A stretch of 32,147 nt of DNA from Candidatus Methanoperedens sp. (GCA_026552955.1 JAPMTS010000022.1:1-32147); one strand, 5' to 3'; shown: positions 1-8,884, counted from the stretch's first letter. Notes: generated from the letters alone by a model not told the origin. Translations and numbers: made by a program.

Positions 1-90
1 GTTTCAACTTAATTGTTTTTTCCATTCAAAACCCATTACGAGAGGACGGTATATATGATTAATGATAGAGCAGAGAGAAAGTATTATTAT

Positions 91-160
91 GGCGGAGGGG
101 CACGATTCCTCCCCGGATTGAAATCCGGGGTATCCTCTGCCCCTGCGCCCCCGGAGGATA
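91..160 (-). repeat. Hairpin resembling an IS200/IS605 (TnpB) right end
   Basis: The first 237 bases hold no convincing gene. Within them, ccccggat (111-118) pairs perfectly with atccgggg (123-130) across a 4-base loop, and aggggca (96-102) pairs with tgcccct (138-144) as an outer stem. Read on the minus strand, a C-rich arm, short loop and G-rich arm are followed by GGAGGAATC. That layout is familiar from the 3' ends of IS200/IS605-type elements and their TnpB guide RNAs. A matching tnpB would lie to the right on the minus strand, but dTMP kinase begins there on the plus strand, so this would be a solo end or a palindrome-associated non-autonomous element. The family assignment is from remembered shape, not from a search; a free-standing structured RNA is the alternative. 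Confidence 0.45.
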
Positions 161-237
161 CGATGAATAAATACCGGTCACGATAACTGCGATAATATAG
201 ATAAATCTTAAATACGGTATGTAATACTTTAACATAA

Positions 238-873
238 GTGATCAGAGTGAAGAACGGATTTTTAATAGCTATCGAAGGCATTGATGGGGCAGGAAAACGC
301 ACTTTATGTTCATTTATGAAAAAATACCTGGAATCACAGGAATATGAGGTTGCCCAATTTGAGTATCCTGATTATTCCAGTACATGGGGCAAAATTATAG
401 AAGAATATCTTCATCATAAGATCGAACTCAACATAAATGAACAATTTTTCACCTATTTTATAGATATATTAAAGGACCAGGATAAAATATGCAATGTATT
501 GAAAAAAGGTAATATCGTAATTATGGATAGATATTTTTCTTCAACTCTGGCATTTCAATGCGCCAAGGGTTTTGATTTTCAAAGCGCCCTGTCAATAATC
601 AGGACAATGAATGTTATTGAACCTGATCTGACCTTATTTATTCAGATACCACCCCAGTTAGCATTAGAGAGAAAATTCAACCAAAAAAAATCGTTAGATA
701 GGCATGAAAAAGACCGCGAATTATTGGAAAAAGTAGATAATATATATGAGAAAATGCACAGCGAAGAAATAGTATCCAAAAAGTGGATCAAAATAGATGG
801 CGATCGTGATCTAAAATCAATTGAAAAAGATATTCAACATATATTAGATAGTTATATAGTTAACCTGAAGTGA
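238..873 (+). CDS. tmk: Thymidylate kinase (dTMP kinase)
   Basis: Phosphorylates dTMP to dTDP with ATP in the cytosol. The 211-residue protein has the usual family length. The P-loop is GIDGAGKRT at residues 14-22. The DRY motif at about 97-99 (MDRYFSSTLAFQ) binds the nucleotide monophosphate. A basic lid segment lies near 144-160 (ERKF...LDRHEKD). The start is GTG at 238, with another in-frame GTG at 247. A TATA-like cttaaata around 206-213 sits about 25-30 bp upstream, so the message may be leaderless; no clear ribosome site is visible. The YjbQ gene follows after 4 bases, suggesting co-transcription. The family is clear, but the relaxed lid leaves room for a broader nucleoside-monophosphate kinase role. 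Confidence 0.85.
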   Translation: MIRVKNGFLIAIEGIDGAGKRTLCSFMKKYLESQEYEVAQFEYPDYSSTWGKIIEEYLHHKIELNINEQFFTYFIDILKDQDKICNVLKKGNIVIMDRYFSSTLAFQCAKGFDFQSALSIIRTMNVIEPDLTLFIQIPPQLALERKFNQKKSLDRHEKDRELLEKVDNIYEKMHSEEIVSKKWIKIDGDRDLKSIEKDIQHILDSYIVNLK

Positions 874-877
874 AAAG

Positions 878-1276
878 ATGATGGACATGGATATACAGAC
901 CACAACCAGAACCGAACTCATCGATATAACCGACCGCGTCCGGGCTGTCGTAAAAGAACACGGGATAAAAGACGGTATTTGCGTTATCACCACGCGCCAC
1001 AGTACAGGGAGTATTATGATCAACGAGAACGAACGCGGTCTTCGGAATGATATACTGGACATGCTGGAAAACCTTGTTCCGGAAAACAAAAGCTACGCAC
1101 ATAACCAAATCGATAATAATGCACATGCACACCTTCGCGCCGTGCTTCTGGGAATGAGTGAAACCGTACCTGTAGAAGACGGGCACATGGTACTTGGCAC
1201 ATGGCAGAGCATATTTTTTGTTGAACTTGACGGCCCTCGAAAACGCAGTATAAATATAAAAATAGTGGAAAGCTAG
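878..1276 (+). CDS. YjbQ family protein (UPF0047, secondary thiamine-phosphate synthase type)
   Basis: A small 132-residue cytosolic protein of the YjbQ/UPF0047 family. Family signatures visible are TTRHSTGSIMINENE near residues 39-53, the His-rich NAHAHLRAVLLG near 81-92, and the C-terminal LGTWQSIFFVELDGPRKRS. Some members have weak thiamine-phosphate synthase activity when overproduced, but the physiological role is unknown. The gene begins 4 bases after tmk and ends convergently, overlapping the AdoMet synthetase stop by 4 bases. Three ATGs (878, 881, 887) are possible starts, and only a weak purine stretch precedes them. The family call is firm; any catalytic function is unproven. Confidence 0.88.
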   Translation: MMDMDIQTTTRTELIDITDRVRAVVKEHGIKDGICVITTRHSTGSIMINENERGLRNDILDMLENLVPENKSYAHNQIDNNAHAHLRAVLLGMSETVPVEDGHMVLGTWQSIFFVELDGPRKRSINIKIVES

Positions 1277-2469
1277 AACGTTCCCAGCTCTCCCCGTGTA
1301 GTCATCTCGGTTATCTTTGTGATATCAGCCAGCCATTCATCGATGATCGCTTCGGATTCGGATTTGATATCTTTCATATTGGCGCCGTCTTGCGGTATCA
1401 CCTGGGCGCTTGCGATCAGGGGTTCATCTATGGGATGTCCGATCTGGGAAAGTATCCTGATATAAACGTCTTCGATCCCTGAGACATTTGCTGCAATATC
1501 CTTCGCTATCTGGTTAGAAAGAAGGTTGTAGAGCTTTCCCACATGGTTTATGGGATTTTTCCCGCTTGTGGCTTCCATGCTCATGGGCCTGTTGGGAGTG
1601 ATCAGGCCGTTGCACCTGTTCCCGCGCCCGACAGAGCCGTCATCACCCATTTCAGCTGATGTTCCTGTAACTGTCAGGTAAACCGAGCCTGTTGTTTCAT
1701 CATCACCCGTATTGACGAAAACTTCTACTTCCCTGTCAGTGTACTCTAATGCAAGGTCACATATTTTGTTTCGAAGTTCTTCCTTTATATTAAAATAATG
1801 GGACTGGTCATCCACATATTTGCCTATCATGGCGCATGCAACTGTGAGGGTTATTTTTTCATTCTTCCTCATACCCATTACTTTGATGTCCGTCCCGATG
1901 GCTGGAAGAGCCGTCTTGAAATTCAGGACCATATTGCGTTCCGTATTGTAAACTATCTGCTCAACTTCAGAAAAGGGAGCATGACCCACACCAAAGGAGG
2001 TATCATTAGCCATTGGCGCTTTTCCTCGTTTGAAAACACTCTGGAGATCAGTTGAGCCTGCACCCAGTTTACAGTCAATGATAACATCATGTTCAGAATC
2101 AATATCAGGAAGTGTAGTCTTCAGGTATTGCTTTGCAGCTCTTACGGCCGTAGTATCAGCGGCTATTTTTATGTCCTTGAATTCTTTCGTTGCCCTTCCC
2201 ACAAGTAAGACATAGATAGGTGAGATCAATTCTCCCCCCTTATATTCAGGATTGGAGCGGCCTGCTACGACTTCTACCTGGTCTGTATTATGATGAAGGA
2301 TCGTTCCGCATTTTTTTATATATTCATTGCACAGAGCCCTGCTTACAGCTTCTGCAAAGCCGTCAGCCATACTGTCAGGGTGTCCTACTCCTTTTCTTTC
2401 GACGATTTCAATCTCCTGTTTTTCGATCGGTGTCTGAGTAATTTTTTCCACACGTATATTTCTTGCCAT
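1273..2469 (-). CDS. mat: S-adenosylmethionine synthetase, archaeal type
   Basis: Makes S-adenosylmethionine from methionine and ATP, supplying methyl donor and radical-SAM enzymes such as the neighbouring Taw1. The 398-residue length matches the archaeal MAT family, which is very divergent from bacterial MetK. Recognisable blocks are the N-terminal [17 protein letters not shown], the central [13 protein letters not shown] and [13 protein letters not shown], and the glycine-rich [16 protein letters not shown] followed by [12 protein letters not shown]. The start ATG at 2469 has a good upstream ribosome site, agaggta, on the minus strand. A TATA-like ttattata lies near 2510. It is divergent from taw1, with about 88 bp shared upstream. 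Confidence 0.97.
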   Translation of the reverse strand: MARNIRVEKITQTPIEKQEIEIVERKGVGHPDSMADGFAEAVSRALCNEYIKKCGTILHHNTDQVEVVAGRSNPEYKGGELISPIYVLLVGRATKEFKDIKIAADTTAVRAAKQYLKTTLPDIDSEHDVIIDCKLGAGSTDLQSVFKRGKAPMANDTSFGVGHAPFSEVEQIVYNTERNMVLNFKTALPAIGTDIKVMGMRKNEKITLTVACAMIGKYVDDQSHYFNIKEELRNKICDLALEYTDREVEVFVNTGDDETTGSVYLTVTGTSAEMGDDGSVGRGNRCNGLITPNRPMSMEATSGKNPINHVGKLYNLLSNQIAKDIAANVSGIEDVYIRILSQIGHPIDEPLIASAQVIPQDGANMKDIKSESEAIIDEWLADITKITEMTTRGELGTF

Positions 2470-2557
2470 TTATTTACCTCTAAAGGTTTTCTTCAATTGA
2501 TGCTATTTCCATATAATAACTTTTTGTTATGTGAATCTATTTATTGTGGTTAATTTA

Positions 2558-3511
2558 ATGCAGGATAGTAAATTTGACAAAATGAAAGAAATAACTTCGT
2601 TACCGGAAACCACACGATCACTCCTGAAAAAACACGGTTATCACCTCGCTGGAACCCATAGCGCCGTAAAAACATGCCTGTGGCTCAACAGGAGCATACG
2701 CAATACAGGAGCATGTTACAAATCAAAGTTCTACGGAATGACTTCCCATCGGTGCATACAGATGACTCCCACACTTGTGTGCAATCACAGGTGCCTTCAC
2801 TGCTGGAGAGCTGTGGAAGTGCCCGTTGAGATACCCCCTGTATGGGATTCACCTGACCAGATCGTGAATGATATCCTTATGGAACACAAAAGGCTTATTT
2901 CAGGTTATGGGGGTTCGGAATTCATGGACAAGGCAAAGTGGAAGGAGGCATTTTCCCCAAAACATGTGGCAATTTCGCTATCAGGAGAGCCCACATTATA
3001 TCCTTATCTTCCTGAACTGATAGAGGAGTTCCACAAAAAGGACATGACCACTTTTGTGGTCACAAACGGCACAAATCCTGAAATGACAGAAAAAATAAAG
3101 CCGACACAGCTTTATATAAGCCTTAATGCACCCGATGAAGAGATATATGAAAAAGCATGTTCACCACTTGGGAATAGCTGGGAAAAAATCAGGAGATCGC
3201 TTGAAATTTTGAACAGATCGTCTACAAGAACAGCTATCAGGATAACATTGACTAAAGGTGTGAATATTACGGATCCCGAAGGTTATGCGCGGCTTATAGA
3301 ACTTGCACAACCCGATTATGTTGAATTGAAAGCGTATATGCATCTTGGTTTTTCAAGAAAGCGCCTTTTGAGGGAAAGCATGCCTTCACATGACGAGGTT
3401 CTTGATTTTTCAAGAAAAGTAGCACAAGCGCTTGATTATTGTGTTGCGGATGATTCCAGGGGAAGCCGTGTTGTATTGTTATCGAAGGATGGCGGAAAAA
3501 CATTGATATAA
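2558..3511 (+). CDS. taw1: tRNA 4-demethylwyosine synthase Taw1 (TYW1-like radical SAM)
   Basis: Radical-SAM enzyme that condenses pyruvate with N1-methylguanosine-37 of tRNA-Phe to form 4-demethylwyosine, the tricyclic wyosine core. The radical-SAM cluster motif is CNHRCLHC (C-x3-C-x2-C). Ahead of it, three cysteines in CLWLNRSIRNTGAC and GMTSHRCIQM are spaced 13 and 13 residues apart, the spacing known for the second 4Fe-4S cluster of archaeal Taw1. SGEPTLYPYLPELIEEF and FVVTNGTNPE are further family blocks, and YVELKAYMHLG is the late conserved segment. ATG at 2558 is chosen over the upstream GTG at 2531, which would add nine residues with no family look; ATG at 2582 is also possible. It is divergent from the AdoMet synthetase gene. 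Confidence 0.93.
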   Translation: MQDSKFDKMKEITSLPETTRSLLKKHGYHLAGTHSAVKTCLWLNRSIRNTGACYKSKFYGMTSHRCIQMTPTLVCNHRCLHCWRAVEVPVEIPPVWDSPDQIVNDILMEHKRLISGYGGSEFMDKAKWKEAFSPKHVAISLSGEPTLYPYLPELIEEFHKKDMTTFVVTNGTNPEMTEKIKPTQLYISLNAPDEEIYEKACSPLGNSWEKIRRSLEILNRSSTRTAIRITLTKGVNITDPEGYARLIELAQPDYVELKAYMHLGFSRKRLLRESMPSHDEVLDFSRKVAQALDYCVADDSRGSRVVLLSKDGGKTLI

Positions 3512-3552
3512 CAAAATGCTTATGTGCTTTATATGCTTATTATCATTAGAAT

Positions 3553-4239
3553 ATGACTGAGGCGAAGGTAATTCCGGGCGAAGATATACGTGAAGAGCCG
3601 ATAGAAATTCTCGTGAATCTGGCAAAAAATGGGGAAATTGATCCATGGAATATCAATATCGTAGAACTAACAGATAAATTCTTAAAGAGGGTTGATGAAC
3701 TTGAGAAAATGGACCTGCGCGTTTCAGGGCGGACTCTCCTGTATGCTTCGATATTGCTGCGTATGAAATCAAATGCCCTTGTTGAAGTAGAAGAACCTCC
3801 TGAAGAGATAGATATTGAGTCAGATAATTTCGAAATAAGCGATTATCCGGTGCCTTCAATGCCTCTTCGTCGTTATTCAAAAAGGCCGGTGACACTTGAA
3901 GAATTATTGACCGAATTAAAGAGAGCCGAAGCATTTGAAAAGAAAAGGCTTAATCGGGTCGAAAATAAAAAGGATGAAATCAGGGCTACCCTTGAGGACG
4001 TTCTTTCAGTCGCCCATGAGGAAGATATTGAAAACAGGATAGGGAAAATGAGGTACATCTTGAATGAATTATTGGAGAAACAAAAATCGATCAAATTTTC
4101 AGAAATTTCTTCTACTCTTGACAGGACGGGAATTTTAATGGCTTATCTTGCGATTTTATTCCTTGCCACAAAGAAGGAGATATGGATAGAGCAGGAAGAA
4201 TTTTTTGGTGAAATTTTCATAAGCAGGACAGCATCATGA
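3553..4239 (+). CDS. scpA: Segregation and condensation protein A (kleisin)
   Basis: ScpA is the kleisin that bridges SMC heads and, with ScpB, forms the chromosome-organising SMC-ScpAB condensin. The N-terminal block EEPIEILVNLAKNGEIDPWNI followed by VELTDKFL and RVSGRTLLYASILLRMKSNAL is diagnostic. The C-terminal segment TGILMAYLAILFLATKKEIWIEQEEFFGEIFI is the winged-helix that contacts SMC. Length (228 residues) is normal for the family. A TATA element (tttatatg, about 3529-3536) lies roughly 20 bp before the ATG, so translation is probably leaderless. It overlaps scpB by 4 bases (ATGA), so they are translationally coupled. No smc gene is in the window. Confidence 0.94.
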   Translation: MTEAKVIPGEDIREEPIEILVNLAKNGEIDPWNINIVELTDKFLKRVDELEKMDLRVSGRTLLYASILLRMKSNALVEVEEPPEEIDIESDNFEISDYPVPSMPLRRYSKRPVTLEELLTELKRAEAFEKKRLNRVENKKDEIRATLEDVLSVAHEEDIENRIGKMRYILNELLEKQKSIKFSEISSTLDRTGILMAYLAILFLATKKEIWIEQEEFFGEIFISRTAS

Positions 4240-5327
4240 GCGGGGATAAAGAGATCCTTGAAGCTGCGCTTTTTGTATCAGGTGAACCTCTTGACATCGG
4301 GCAGCTTAAGAACCTTGTGAGAGGAAAGAACGTCAGGGAAATGCTCCAGGAATTAGCGGATGAATACATAGCGCGCGATAGCGCTATTGAGATAAAGGAA
4401 ATGGATGGCAGGTTCATAATGCAGGTTAAACCCGAATTTGCGCAAAAGGTCCGGTCAATAGCGCCAAAAGAGCTCAGATCCCCGGTGCTTCGGACACTTG
4501 CAATGATAGCCTATCACCAGCCCATAACCGTGGCAGAGCTTGTTAACAGGAGAGGCCCGGCGACATATGATCATGTGAGGGAGCTTGAAGAAAGCGGGTT
4601 CATATCGGCATTGCAGCAGGGTAGAACGCGGCTTCTTCAAACCACTCCAAGGTTTGCCGAGTATTTCAATCTCGAATCCGGCGATCCTGAAGCCATAAAA
4701 CGAAAGATCATAGAACTTGCCAGGGAGCAAAAAATGGGACTTGACAAGTGGCTCGGAAAACAGGGAATAGGGGTAAGTCCCATGTATGAATCTTTGATGG
4801 AGCTTTGCGGCATAGCAGAATACAGGGTTATTAATCCGTATGCACCGGGTGAAGAAAAGTTTGACCGCATACATGAACTGGGTGTTCTGGTAATTTCAAA
4901 AGGATATAAGGAAAGAGTAAGTAAGTATTTTGATGGAAGAATAATTGAGATCCAGGCAACGACTTTTGAAGACCTTATCAACTCCGTCAATATCCTTGCC
5001 GAATATGGCACCAGGAGAAAAGTAAAGGAAAGCATCGAATATATTTCGGAATTAAGAGATGAGTATATCGAAAAAGCTAACTTCATAACTGCAAAAGTCA
5101 TGCCCCAAACAGAAATGGTATCGCGTATGGTCAATGAAATGGGACTGGGGATATCAGGGGATGGCGTAAAGATAGCCCCCGATTATGGCATATCGAGTGA
5201 GGGGAAGGAGATCGGCGCAGGGGCTGATATCCTGATACCCACTCATAAGAATGCCCAGATGGATATTGTGAAGAGGATTTGCCAGAGGTATGATGCTGTG
5301 ATAGGGGGATTGGAAAGTCGGAATTAG
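4236..5327 (+). CDS. scpB: Segregation and condensation protein B, long form
   Basis: Partner of ScpA in the SMC condensin. The N-terminal ~185 residues are the ScpB core of two winged helices: ILEAALFVSGEPLDIGQLKNLV, then KELRSPVLRTLAMIAYHQPITVAELVNRRG and GRTRLLQTTPRFAEYFNL. Bacterial ScpB usually ends there at about 180-200 residues. This protein continues to 363 residues with an unrecognised mixed alpha/beta C-terminal half (roughly 190-363, including VINPYAPGEEKFDRIHELGVLV and GAGADILIPTHKNAQMDIVKRI). No frameshift or second start is evident at the junction, so it reads as one polypeptide. The ScpB core is certain; the tail's role is unknown. Confidence 0.92.
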   Translation: MSGDKEILEAALFVSGEPLDIGQLKNLVRGKNVREMLQELADEYIARDSAIEIKEMDGRFIMQVKPEFAQKVRSIAPKELRSPVLRTLAMIAYHQPITVAELVNRRGPATYDHVRELEESGFISALQQGRTRLLQTTPRFAEYFNLESGDPEAIKRKIIELAREQKMGLDKWLGKQGIGVSPMYESLMELCGIAEYRVINPYAPGEEKFDRIHELGVLVISKGYKERVSKYFDGRIIEIQATTFEDLINSVNILAEYGTRRKVKESIEYISELRDEYIEKANFITAKVMPQTEMVSRMVNEMGLGISGDGVKIAPDYGISSEGKEIGAGADILIPTHKNAQMDIVKRICQRYDAVIGGLESRN

Positions 5328-5374
5328 GCTTATGCGAAAGCTTATCAAATTAATATGGAATTTTTTATTTTCAG

Positions 5375-5429
5375 ACAGGATTTACAGGATCAACAGAATT
5401 GGATAAAAAAATCATCCTGTAAATCCTGT
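5375..5429. repeat. 16-bp perfect inverted repeat built of 9-base ACAGGATTT-like units
   Basis: The arm at 5375-5390 (acaggatttacaggat) is exactly complementary to 5414-5429, with a 23-base spacer. The left arm is itself periodic: acaggattt, acaggatca and acagaattg follow one another every 9 bases. It sits between the convergent ends of scpB and the TctA-family gene. It could act as a bidirectional terminator, or belong to the dispersed tttacaggat-type repeats seen in many genomes. No strong T-run follows immediately on either side. Confidence 0.7.
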
Positions 5430-5453
5430 AATCCGGTCGAATTTTCCACAAAC

Positions 5454-6746
5454 TCAAAGGAAATACAATATCACTGGAAGCATTATAACTCCCATGGCAT
5501 TTATTTTTCTGACCTTTGCATAAGTCGCTATCATTCCAACAGGCGTGGAGATCAGGAATATAATGAACCCGAACCAGCCTGTAAATATGAAAACAAGAGC
5601 AGCAAGTCCTGCCAGGACAATCGCGCATAATACGGAATAATTGATCCTTGAAAGGAGACCGGAAATCCTGTCGCCAAGATAGATCGTGGTAAAATAGGAA
5701 ATTGCAGAAACATAGATTATGACGATGAGCAGGAGAATAATGGTCGAATAATCCCAATCACTGACATTTACAAGGTGATCGATCGCCACCATTGCGCCAC
5801 TTCTTGCTTTTCCAATAATGAACAGAGCGATCAGGCTGAATATCGCATTGGCAGTGTTTGCGCTGCTTATCGACACCATAAATTCTTTTGATGACATACT
5901 ATCTTTTTCCTCATGGACAAAAAGCCTGGCCAGAAGCGTGCCGACAGCTGATGATACTCCGGGAAGCCATGCCACAAAAGATCCTGCTGCGGTCCCTGTC
6001 AGCATTCCCCGTATGATCCTCTTTTTGGGAAGCACGAACATGCAGTTCTTTTGCTGAGGAGGCAATTCGGATTTGGTCATGAGGCTGATCAAAAGCATGG
6101 AGGCCCCGAAGAGTCCTGAAAGGAGGGGCAAAAGAATTGAGGGCTCACCGAATTTAACCAGGGGCTGCATCAACATGGCGTTGTCAAATGCAAATATCCC
6201 GAGGAAACCGGAAATAAAAAATACAAGAAGAGCTAAGAACTTGAATTTAAGATGAACCAGTGAACCCTGTCCTTTGACATATTCCCCCTTTTCAGTGGCG
6301 ATCATCAAAATGACGATCAAAACAAGTATCCACCCTATGTAATCGTTGATAATCCCATAAATATTCAGGAAGAAAAGACCCATTGGGATCACCATTATCA
6401 AAGAGACAATGACCGCCCCGGCGCTTCCGATGGCAGATAGGCGTATAGCTTCTGCGCCTCTTCCTTCCATGAGGAGCGCATGACCCGGGAGCACGGCAAG
6501 AGCGGTGTCTGCTTCGGGCGCCCCCAGGAAAATAGAGGGAATGATATCAAGAAATGTATGTGCTATCGAATTTGAAAGAATTATGACAGCGATATAGAAC
6601 GGTGTAAATCCCAGGCTGGAAAGAAATGGTGAGATGGCAACAAGTATGAGGGCGAAATTATTTACATGGATCCCCGGAGTAAGACCTGACATGATGCCCA
6701 GCAGGAAGCCCAAGAATATTGAAATTATCAGGATGGTGATTTCCAT
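5454..6746 (-). CDS. TctA-family integral membrane protein
   Basis: A 430-residue polytopic membrane protein resembling the large permease subunit (TctA) of tripartite tricarboxylate transporters, in the archaeal branch that lacks recognisable TctB/TctC partners. The N-terminal FLGFLLGIMSGLTPGIHVNNFALILVAI is the TctA signature with its GxTPGIHxNN loop. About ten hydrophobic stretches follow, and a second internal GTAAGSFVAWLPGVSSAVGTLLARL repeats the loop idea, as expected for a two-repeat fold. ATG 6746 is chosen because GGAG stands 5 bases upstream and because the longer reading to 6836 would overlap hemD and has a non-family N-terminus. The substrate cannot be told; no binding protein is adjacent. 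Divergent from hemD across 63 bp. Confidence 0.82.
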   Translation of the reverse strand: MEITILIISIFLGFLLGIMSGLTPGIHVNNFALILVAISPFLSSLGFTPFYIAVIILSNSIAHTFLDIIPSIFLGAPEADTALAVLPGHALLMEGRGAEAIRLSAIGSAGAVIVSLIMVIPMGLFFLNIYGIINDYIGWILVLIVILMIATEKGEYVKGQGSLVHLKFKFLALLVFFISGFLGIFAFDNAMLMQPLVKFGEPSILLPLLSGLFGASMLLISLMTKSELPPQQKNCMFVLPKKRIIRGMLTGTAAGSFVAWLPGVSSAVGTLLARLFVHEEKDSMSSKEFMVSISSANTANAIFSLIALFIIGKARSGAMVAIDHLVNVSDWDYSTIILLLIVIIYVSAISYFTTIYLGDRISGLLSRINYSVLCAIVLAGLAALVFIFTGWFGFIIFLISTPVGMIATYAKVRKINAMGVIMLPVILYFL

Positions 6747-6809
6747 GACTTCTCCAGAAAGCCTCTTTTCGGACAAAAGGATTATGTTTCCAGGTGTGAT
6801 TTTAGCATT

Positions 6810-7511
6810 GTGAAAATCGCGGTCACAAAACTTCAAGAAAAATCATCCGGCGTTTGTGAACTATTCAAGCGCTATGGACATGAAGCAATAATAGTATCCA
6901 CGATGCGGGCTGCCGATCCATCCGACCCAGGGCCGCTTTTAAGGTTAGCCGATATGATCCTGAAAGAAAAGATCGATATTCTCATTTTCACAAGCTCACT
7001 TGGTGTTGAGAGACTTTTAGAAAAGACTAAGCCGGGAAAAAACCTGAGAATCGTAAGCGTAGGGCCTAAAACAGCACAAAAGGTGGAAGAATACGGATTA
7101 AAAAGTGAAATAATTGAAAATTTTTCATCCCTGCACTTCGCAGAGTATGTTGGCAACATAAAGGATAAAACCATAGGAATCGCACGCGCCGATGTTCCAA
7201 ACAATGAATTGATAGAATCATTGGAATCAAAAGGCGCTGTAGTTATTGAAGCCCCAGCATATCGTCTGGAAGCCACTGGGAACAGTATTCCTGAAGTACT
7301 CAAAGATGTGGATGCAGTGATCTTTACGAGTGCAAAATCGTTTGAACTTTCAGGATTCAGACCTGAAACAAATAAAAAGATCAAAATTATTGCCATCGGG
7401 CAGAAAACAGCCGATGCCATGAGAAAATCCGGGAATGATCCGGATATTGTGGGGAATGGGACCCTGGAGGATTGCCTGTCATTATTATGCCCGACACGAA
7501 GGCGCTCTTAA
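6810..7511 (+). CDS. hemD: Uroporphyrinogen-III synthase
   Basis: Cyclises hydroxymethylbilane with inversion of ring D to uroporphyrinogen III, the precursor of siroheme, cobalamin, heme and coenzyme F430. The 233-residue length and bilobal pattern fit: MKIAVTKLQEKSS at the N-terminus, the segment IDILIFTSSLGVERLLE, then VSVGPKTAQKVEEYG, and in the second lobe DAVIFTSAKSFELSGF and IIAIGQKTADAMRKSG. This family is poorly conserved, so the repeated FTS and GxKTA motifs carry the call. The start is GTG at 6810 with an aggtgtga ribosome site upstream. It overlaps the next gene by 25 bases, indicating an operon with the a,c-diamide synthase. Confidence 0.88.
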   Translation: MKIAVTKLQEKSSGVCELFKRYGHEAIIVSTMRAADPSDPGPLLRLADMILKEKIDILIFTSSLGVERLLEKTKPGKNLRIVSVGPKTAQKVEEYGLKSEIIENFSSLHFAEYVGNIKDKTIGIARADVPNNELIESLESKGAVVIEAPAYRLEATGNSIPEVLKDVDAVIFTSAKSFELSGFRPETNKKIKIIAIGQKTADAMRKSGNDPDIVGNGTLEDCLSLLCPTRRRS

Positions 7512-8818
7512 TAGCGGGGACTGCTAGCGGCGTGGGAAAAACCACGGTTGCAGCAGGTCTCATGGCAACCCTGGGCAGGAAATATAAGGTACAACCCTTC
7601 AAAGTAGGACCTGATTTTATCGATCCCGGACATCATACGCAGATTTGCGGCCGCTCCTCAAGGAATCTTGATAGTTTTATGATGGGAGAAAAAGGCGTGC
7701 TGGAAACATTCGCGCGTGCATCAAAAGGCGCTGATTTTTCAATAATCGAGGGTGTCATGGGCTTGTTTGACGGCCTTGACACCACAGAGATCGCAAGTTC
7801 AGCCCATATCGCCAAAATCCTGGACGTACCTGTCCTGCTTGTTATTAACGCGCATGGAGCATCGCGAAGTATAGCTGCAGTTGTTAAAGGTTTTTCTGAA
7901 TTTGACAGCAAAGTAAGGATTAAAGGGATAATACTCAATAATACAGGAAGCAATAGGCACATTCAACTCATCAAGGATTCATTGCATGGCGCAGGGATAC
8001 CAGTCATAGGGGCGCTTCCGATAAATAAAGAATTATCCATTCCATCACGTCATCTTGGTCTTCATATGGCGGGTGAAAATGAACCCAAAATTTCGGAACT
8101 GGCAAATTTCATTGAACAGCATATCGATATGGATTCATTGAAAACAATTGCAGGGAATTTTAAGGCACGTGATATATCAAAGGTCAAGAAGGAGCAGTTC
8201 ACTGTTAGGATCGGGATCGCTAATGACAGCGCATTCTGTTTCTATTACCAGGATGCATTTGATGCCCTGAAAATGTCAGGGGCCCAGCTCGTCTTTTTCA
8301 GTCCCATGAGCGATCCTGTGCCGGAGGTCGATGGACTCTACCTTGGGGGAGGCTATCCTGAACTTTTTGCGAAAGAACTTGAAGCATCTGGCACACGCCT
8401 TGAGATAAAAAAAGCAGCACAAGACGGGATGCCGATATATGGCGAATGCGGGGCGCTTTTGTATCTGGGCGCCAGCCTTGAAACAGATAGGAATTACAGG
8501 ATGGCAGGAGTGCTTGGCGCAAATTCCCGGATGACCACAAAGCTCCAGGCACTGGGTTATACTGAAGCTGTGGTTATTGCTGACTCGCCTGTTGCGAAAA
8601 AAGGAGCGGTAATCCGGGGTCATGAATTCCATTATTCGGTAACAGATTGTGACAGAGATTCCCGTTTTGCCTATGAATTGAATCGGGGGAAAGGAATTCT
8701 CAAAGGACGGGACGGCCTGATGGAAAACAACACAATAGCCAGTTATATGCATACGCATCCGGCTTCGAATTCGTTTGATGAATTCCTGGGGCAGTGCAGA
8801 AAATACGGATCAAGATAG
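7487..8818 (+). CDS. cfbB: Cobyrinate / Ni-sirohydrochlorin a,c-diamide synthase
   Basis: Glutamine-dependent amidase that converts the a and c acetate side chains of a corrinoid or of nickel-sirohydrochlorin to amides using ATP. The N-terminal dethiobiotin-synthetase-like domain has a P-loop, GTASGVGKTT (about 11-20), then FKVGPDFIDPGHH and EGVMGLFDG. The C-terminal glutamine amidotransferase domain has the nucleophile in YGECGALLYLG (Cys about 321) and the closing HEFHYS and MHTHP. ATG 7487 is used; TTG 7472 would add five residues, but ggagg at 7466-7470 is only one base from it and 16 from the ATG. Coupling to hemD and the methanogen setting suggest CfbB for F430, but CbiA for cobalamin cannot be excluded, since both share this architecture. 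Confidence 0.87.
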   Translation: MPDTKALLIAGTASGVGKTTVAAGLMATLGRKYKVQPFKVGPDFIDPGHHTQICGRSSRNLDSFMMGEKGVLETFARASKGADFSIIEGVMGLFDGLDTTEIASSAHIAKILDVPVLLVINAHGASRSIAAVVKGFSEFDSKVRIKGIILNNTGSNRHIQLIKDSLHGAGIPVIGALPINKELSIPSRHLGLHMAGENEPKISELANFIEQHIDMDSLKTIAGNFKARDISKVKKEQFTVRIGIANDSAFCFYYQDAFDALKMSGAQLVFFSPMSDPVPEVDGLYLGGGYPELFAKELEASGTRLEIKKAAQDGMPIYGECGALLYLGASLETDRNYRMAGVLGANSRMTTKLQALGYTEAVVIADSPVAKKGAVIRGHEFHYSVTDCDRDSRFAYELNRGKGILKGRDGLMENNTIASYMHTHPASNSFDEFLGQCRKYGSR

Positions 8819-8884
8819 AGAAGCTTTTCTGAAAAAAAAAAATCGAATGATCAGATTATCGAAATATTTATTAGGTACATCACA

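Noticed and set aside
1-15. gtttcaactt at the window start resembling a CRISPR repeat end
   Set aside because: Only one partial copy is present, with no spacer-repeat periodicity anywhere nearby.
5355-5630. 91-codon frame between scpB and the TctA-family gene
   Set aside because: It reads through the inverted repeat and then antisense to the TctA-family gene; its composition is not protein-like.
6747-6836. Longer start for the TctA-family protein
   Set aside because: It would overlap hemD and lacks the family N-terminus, whereas ATG 6746 has a GGAG site.
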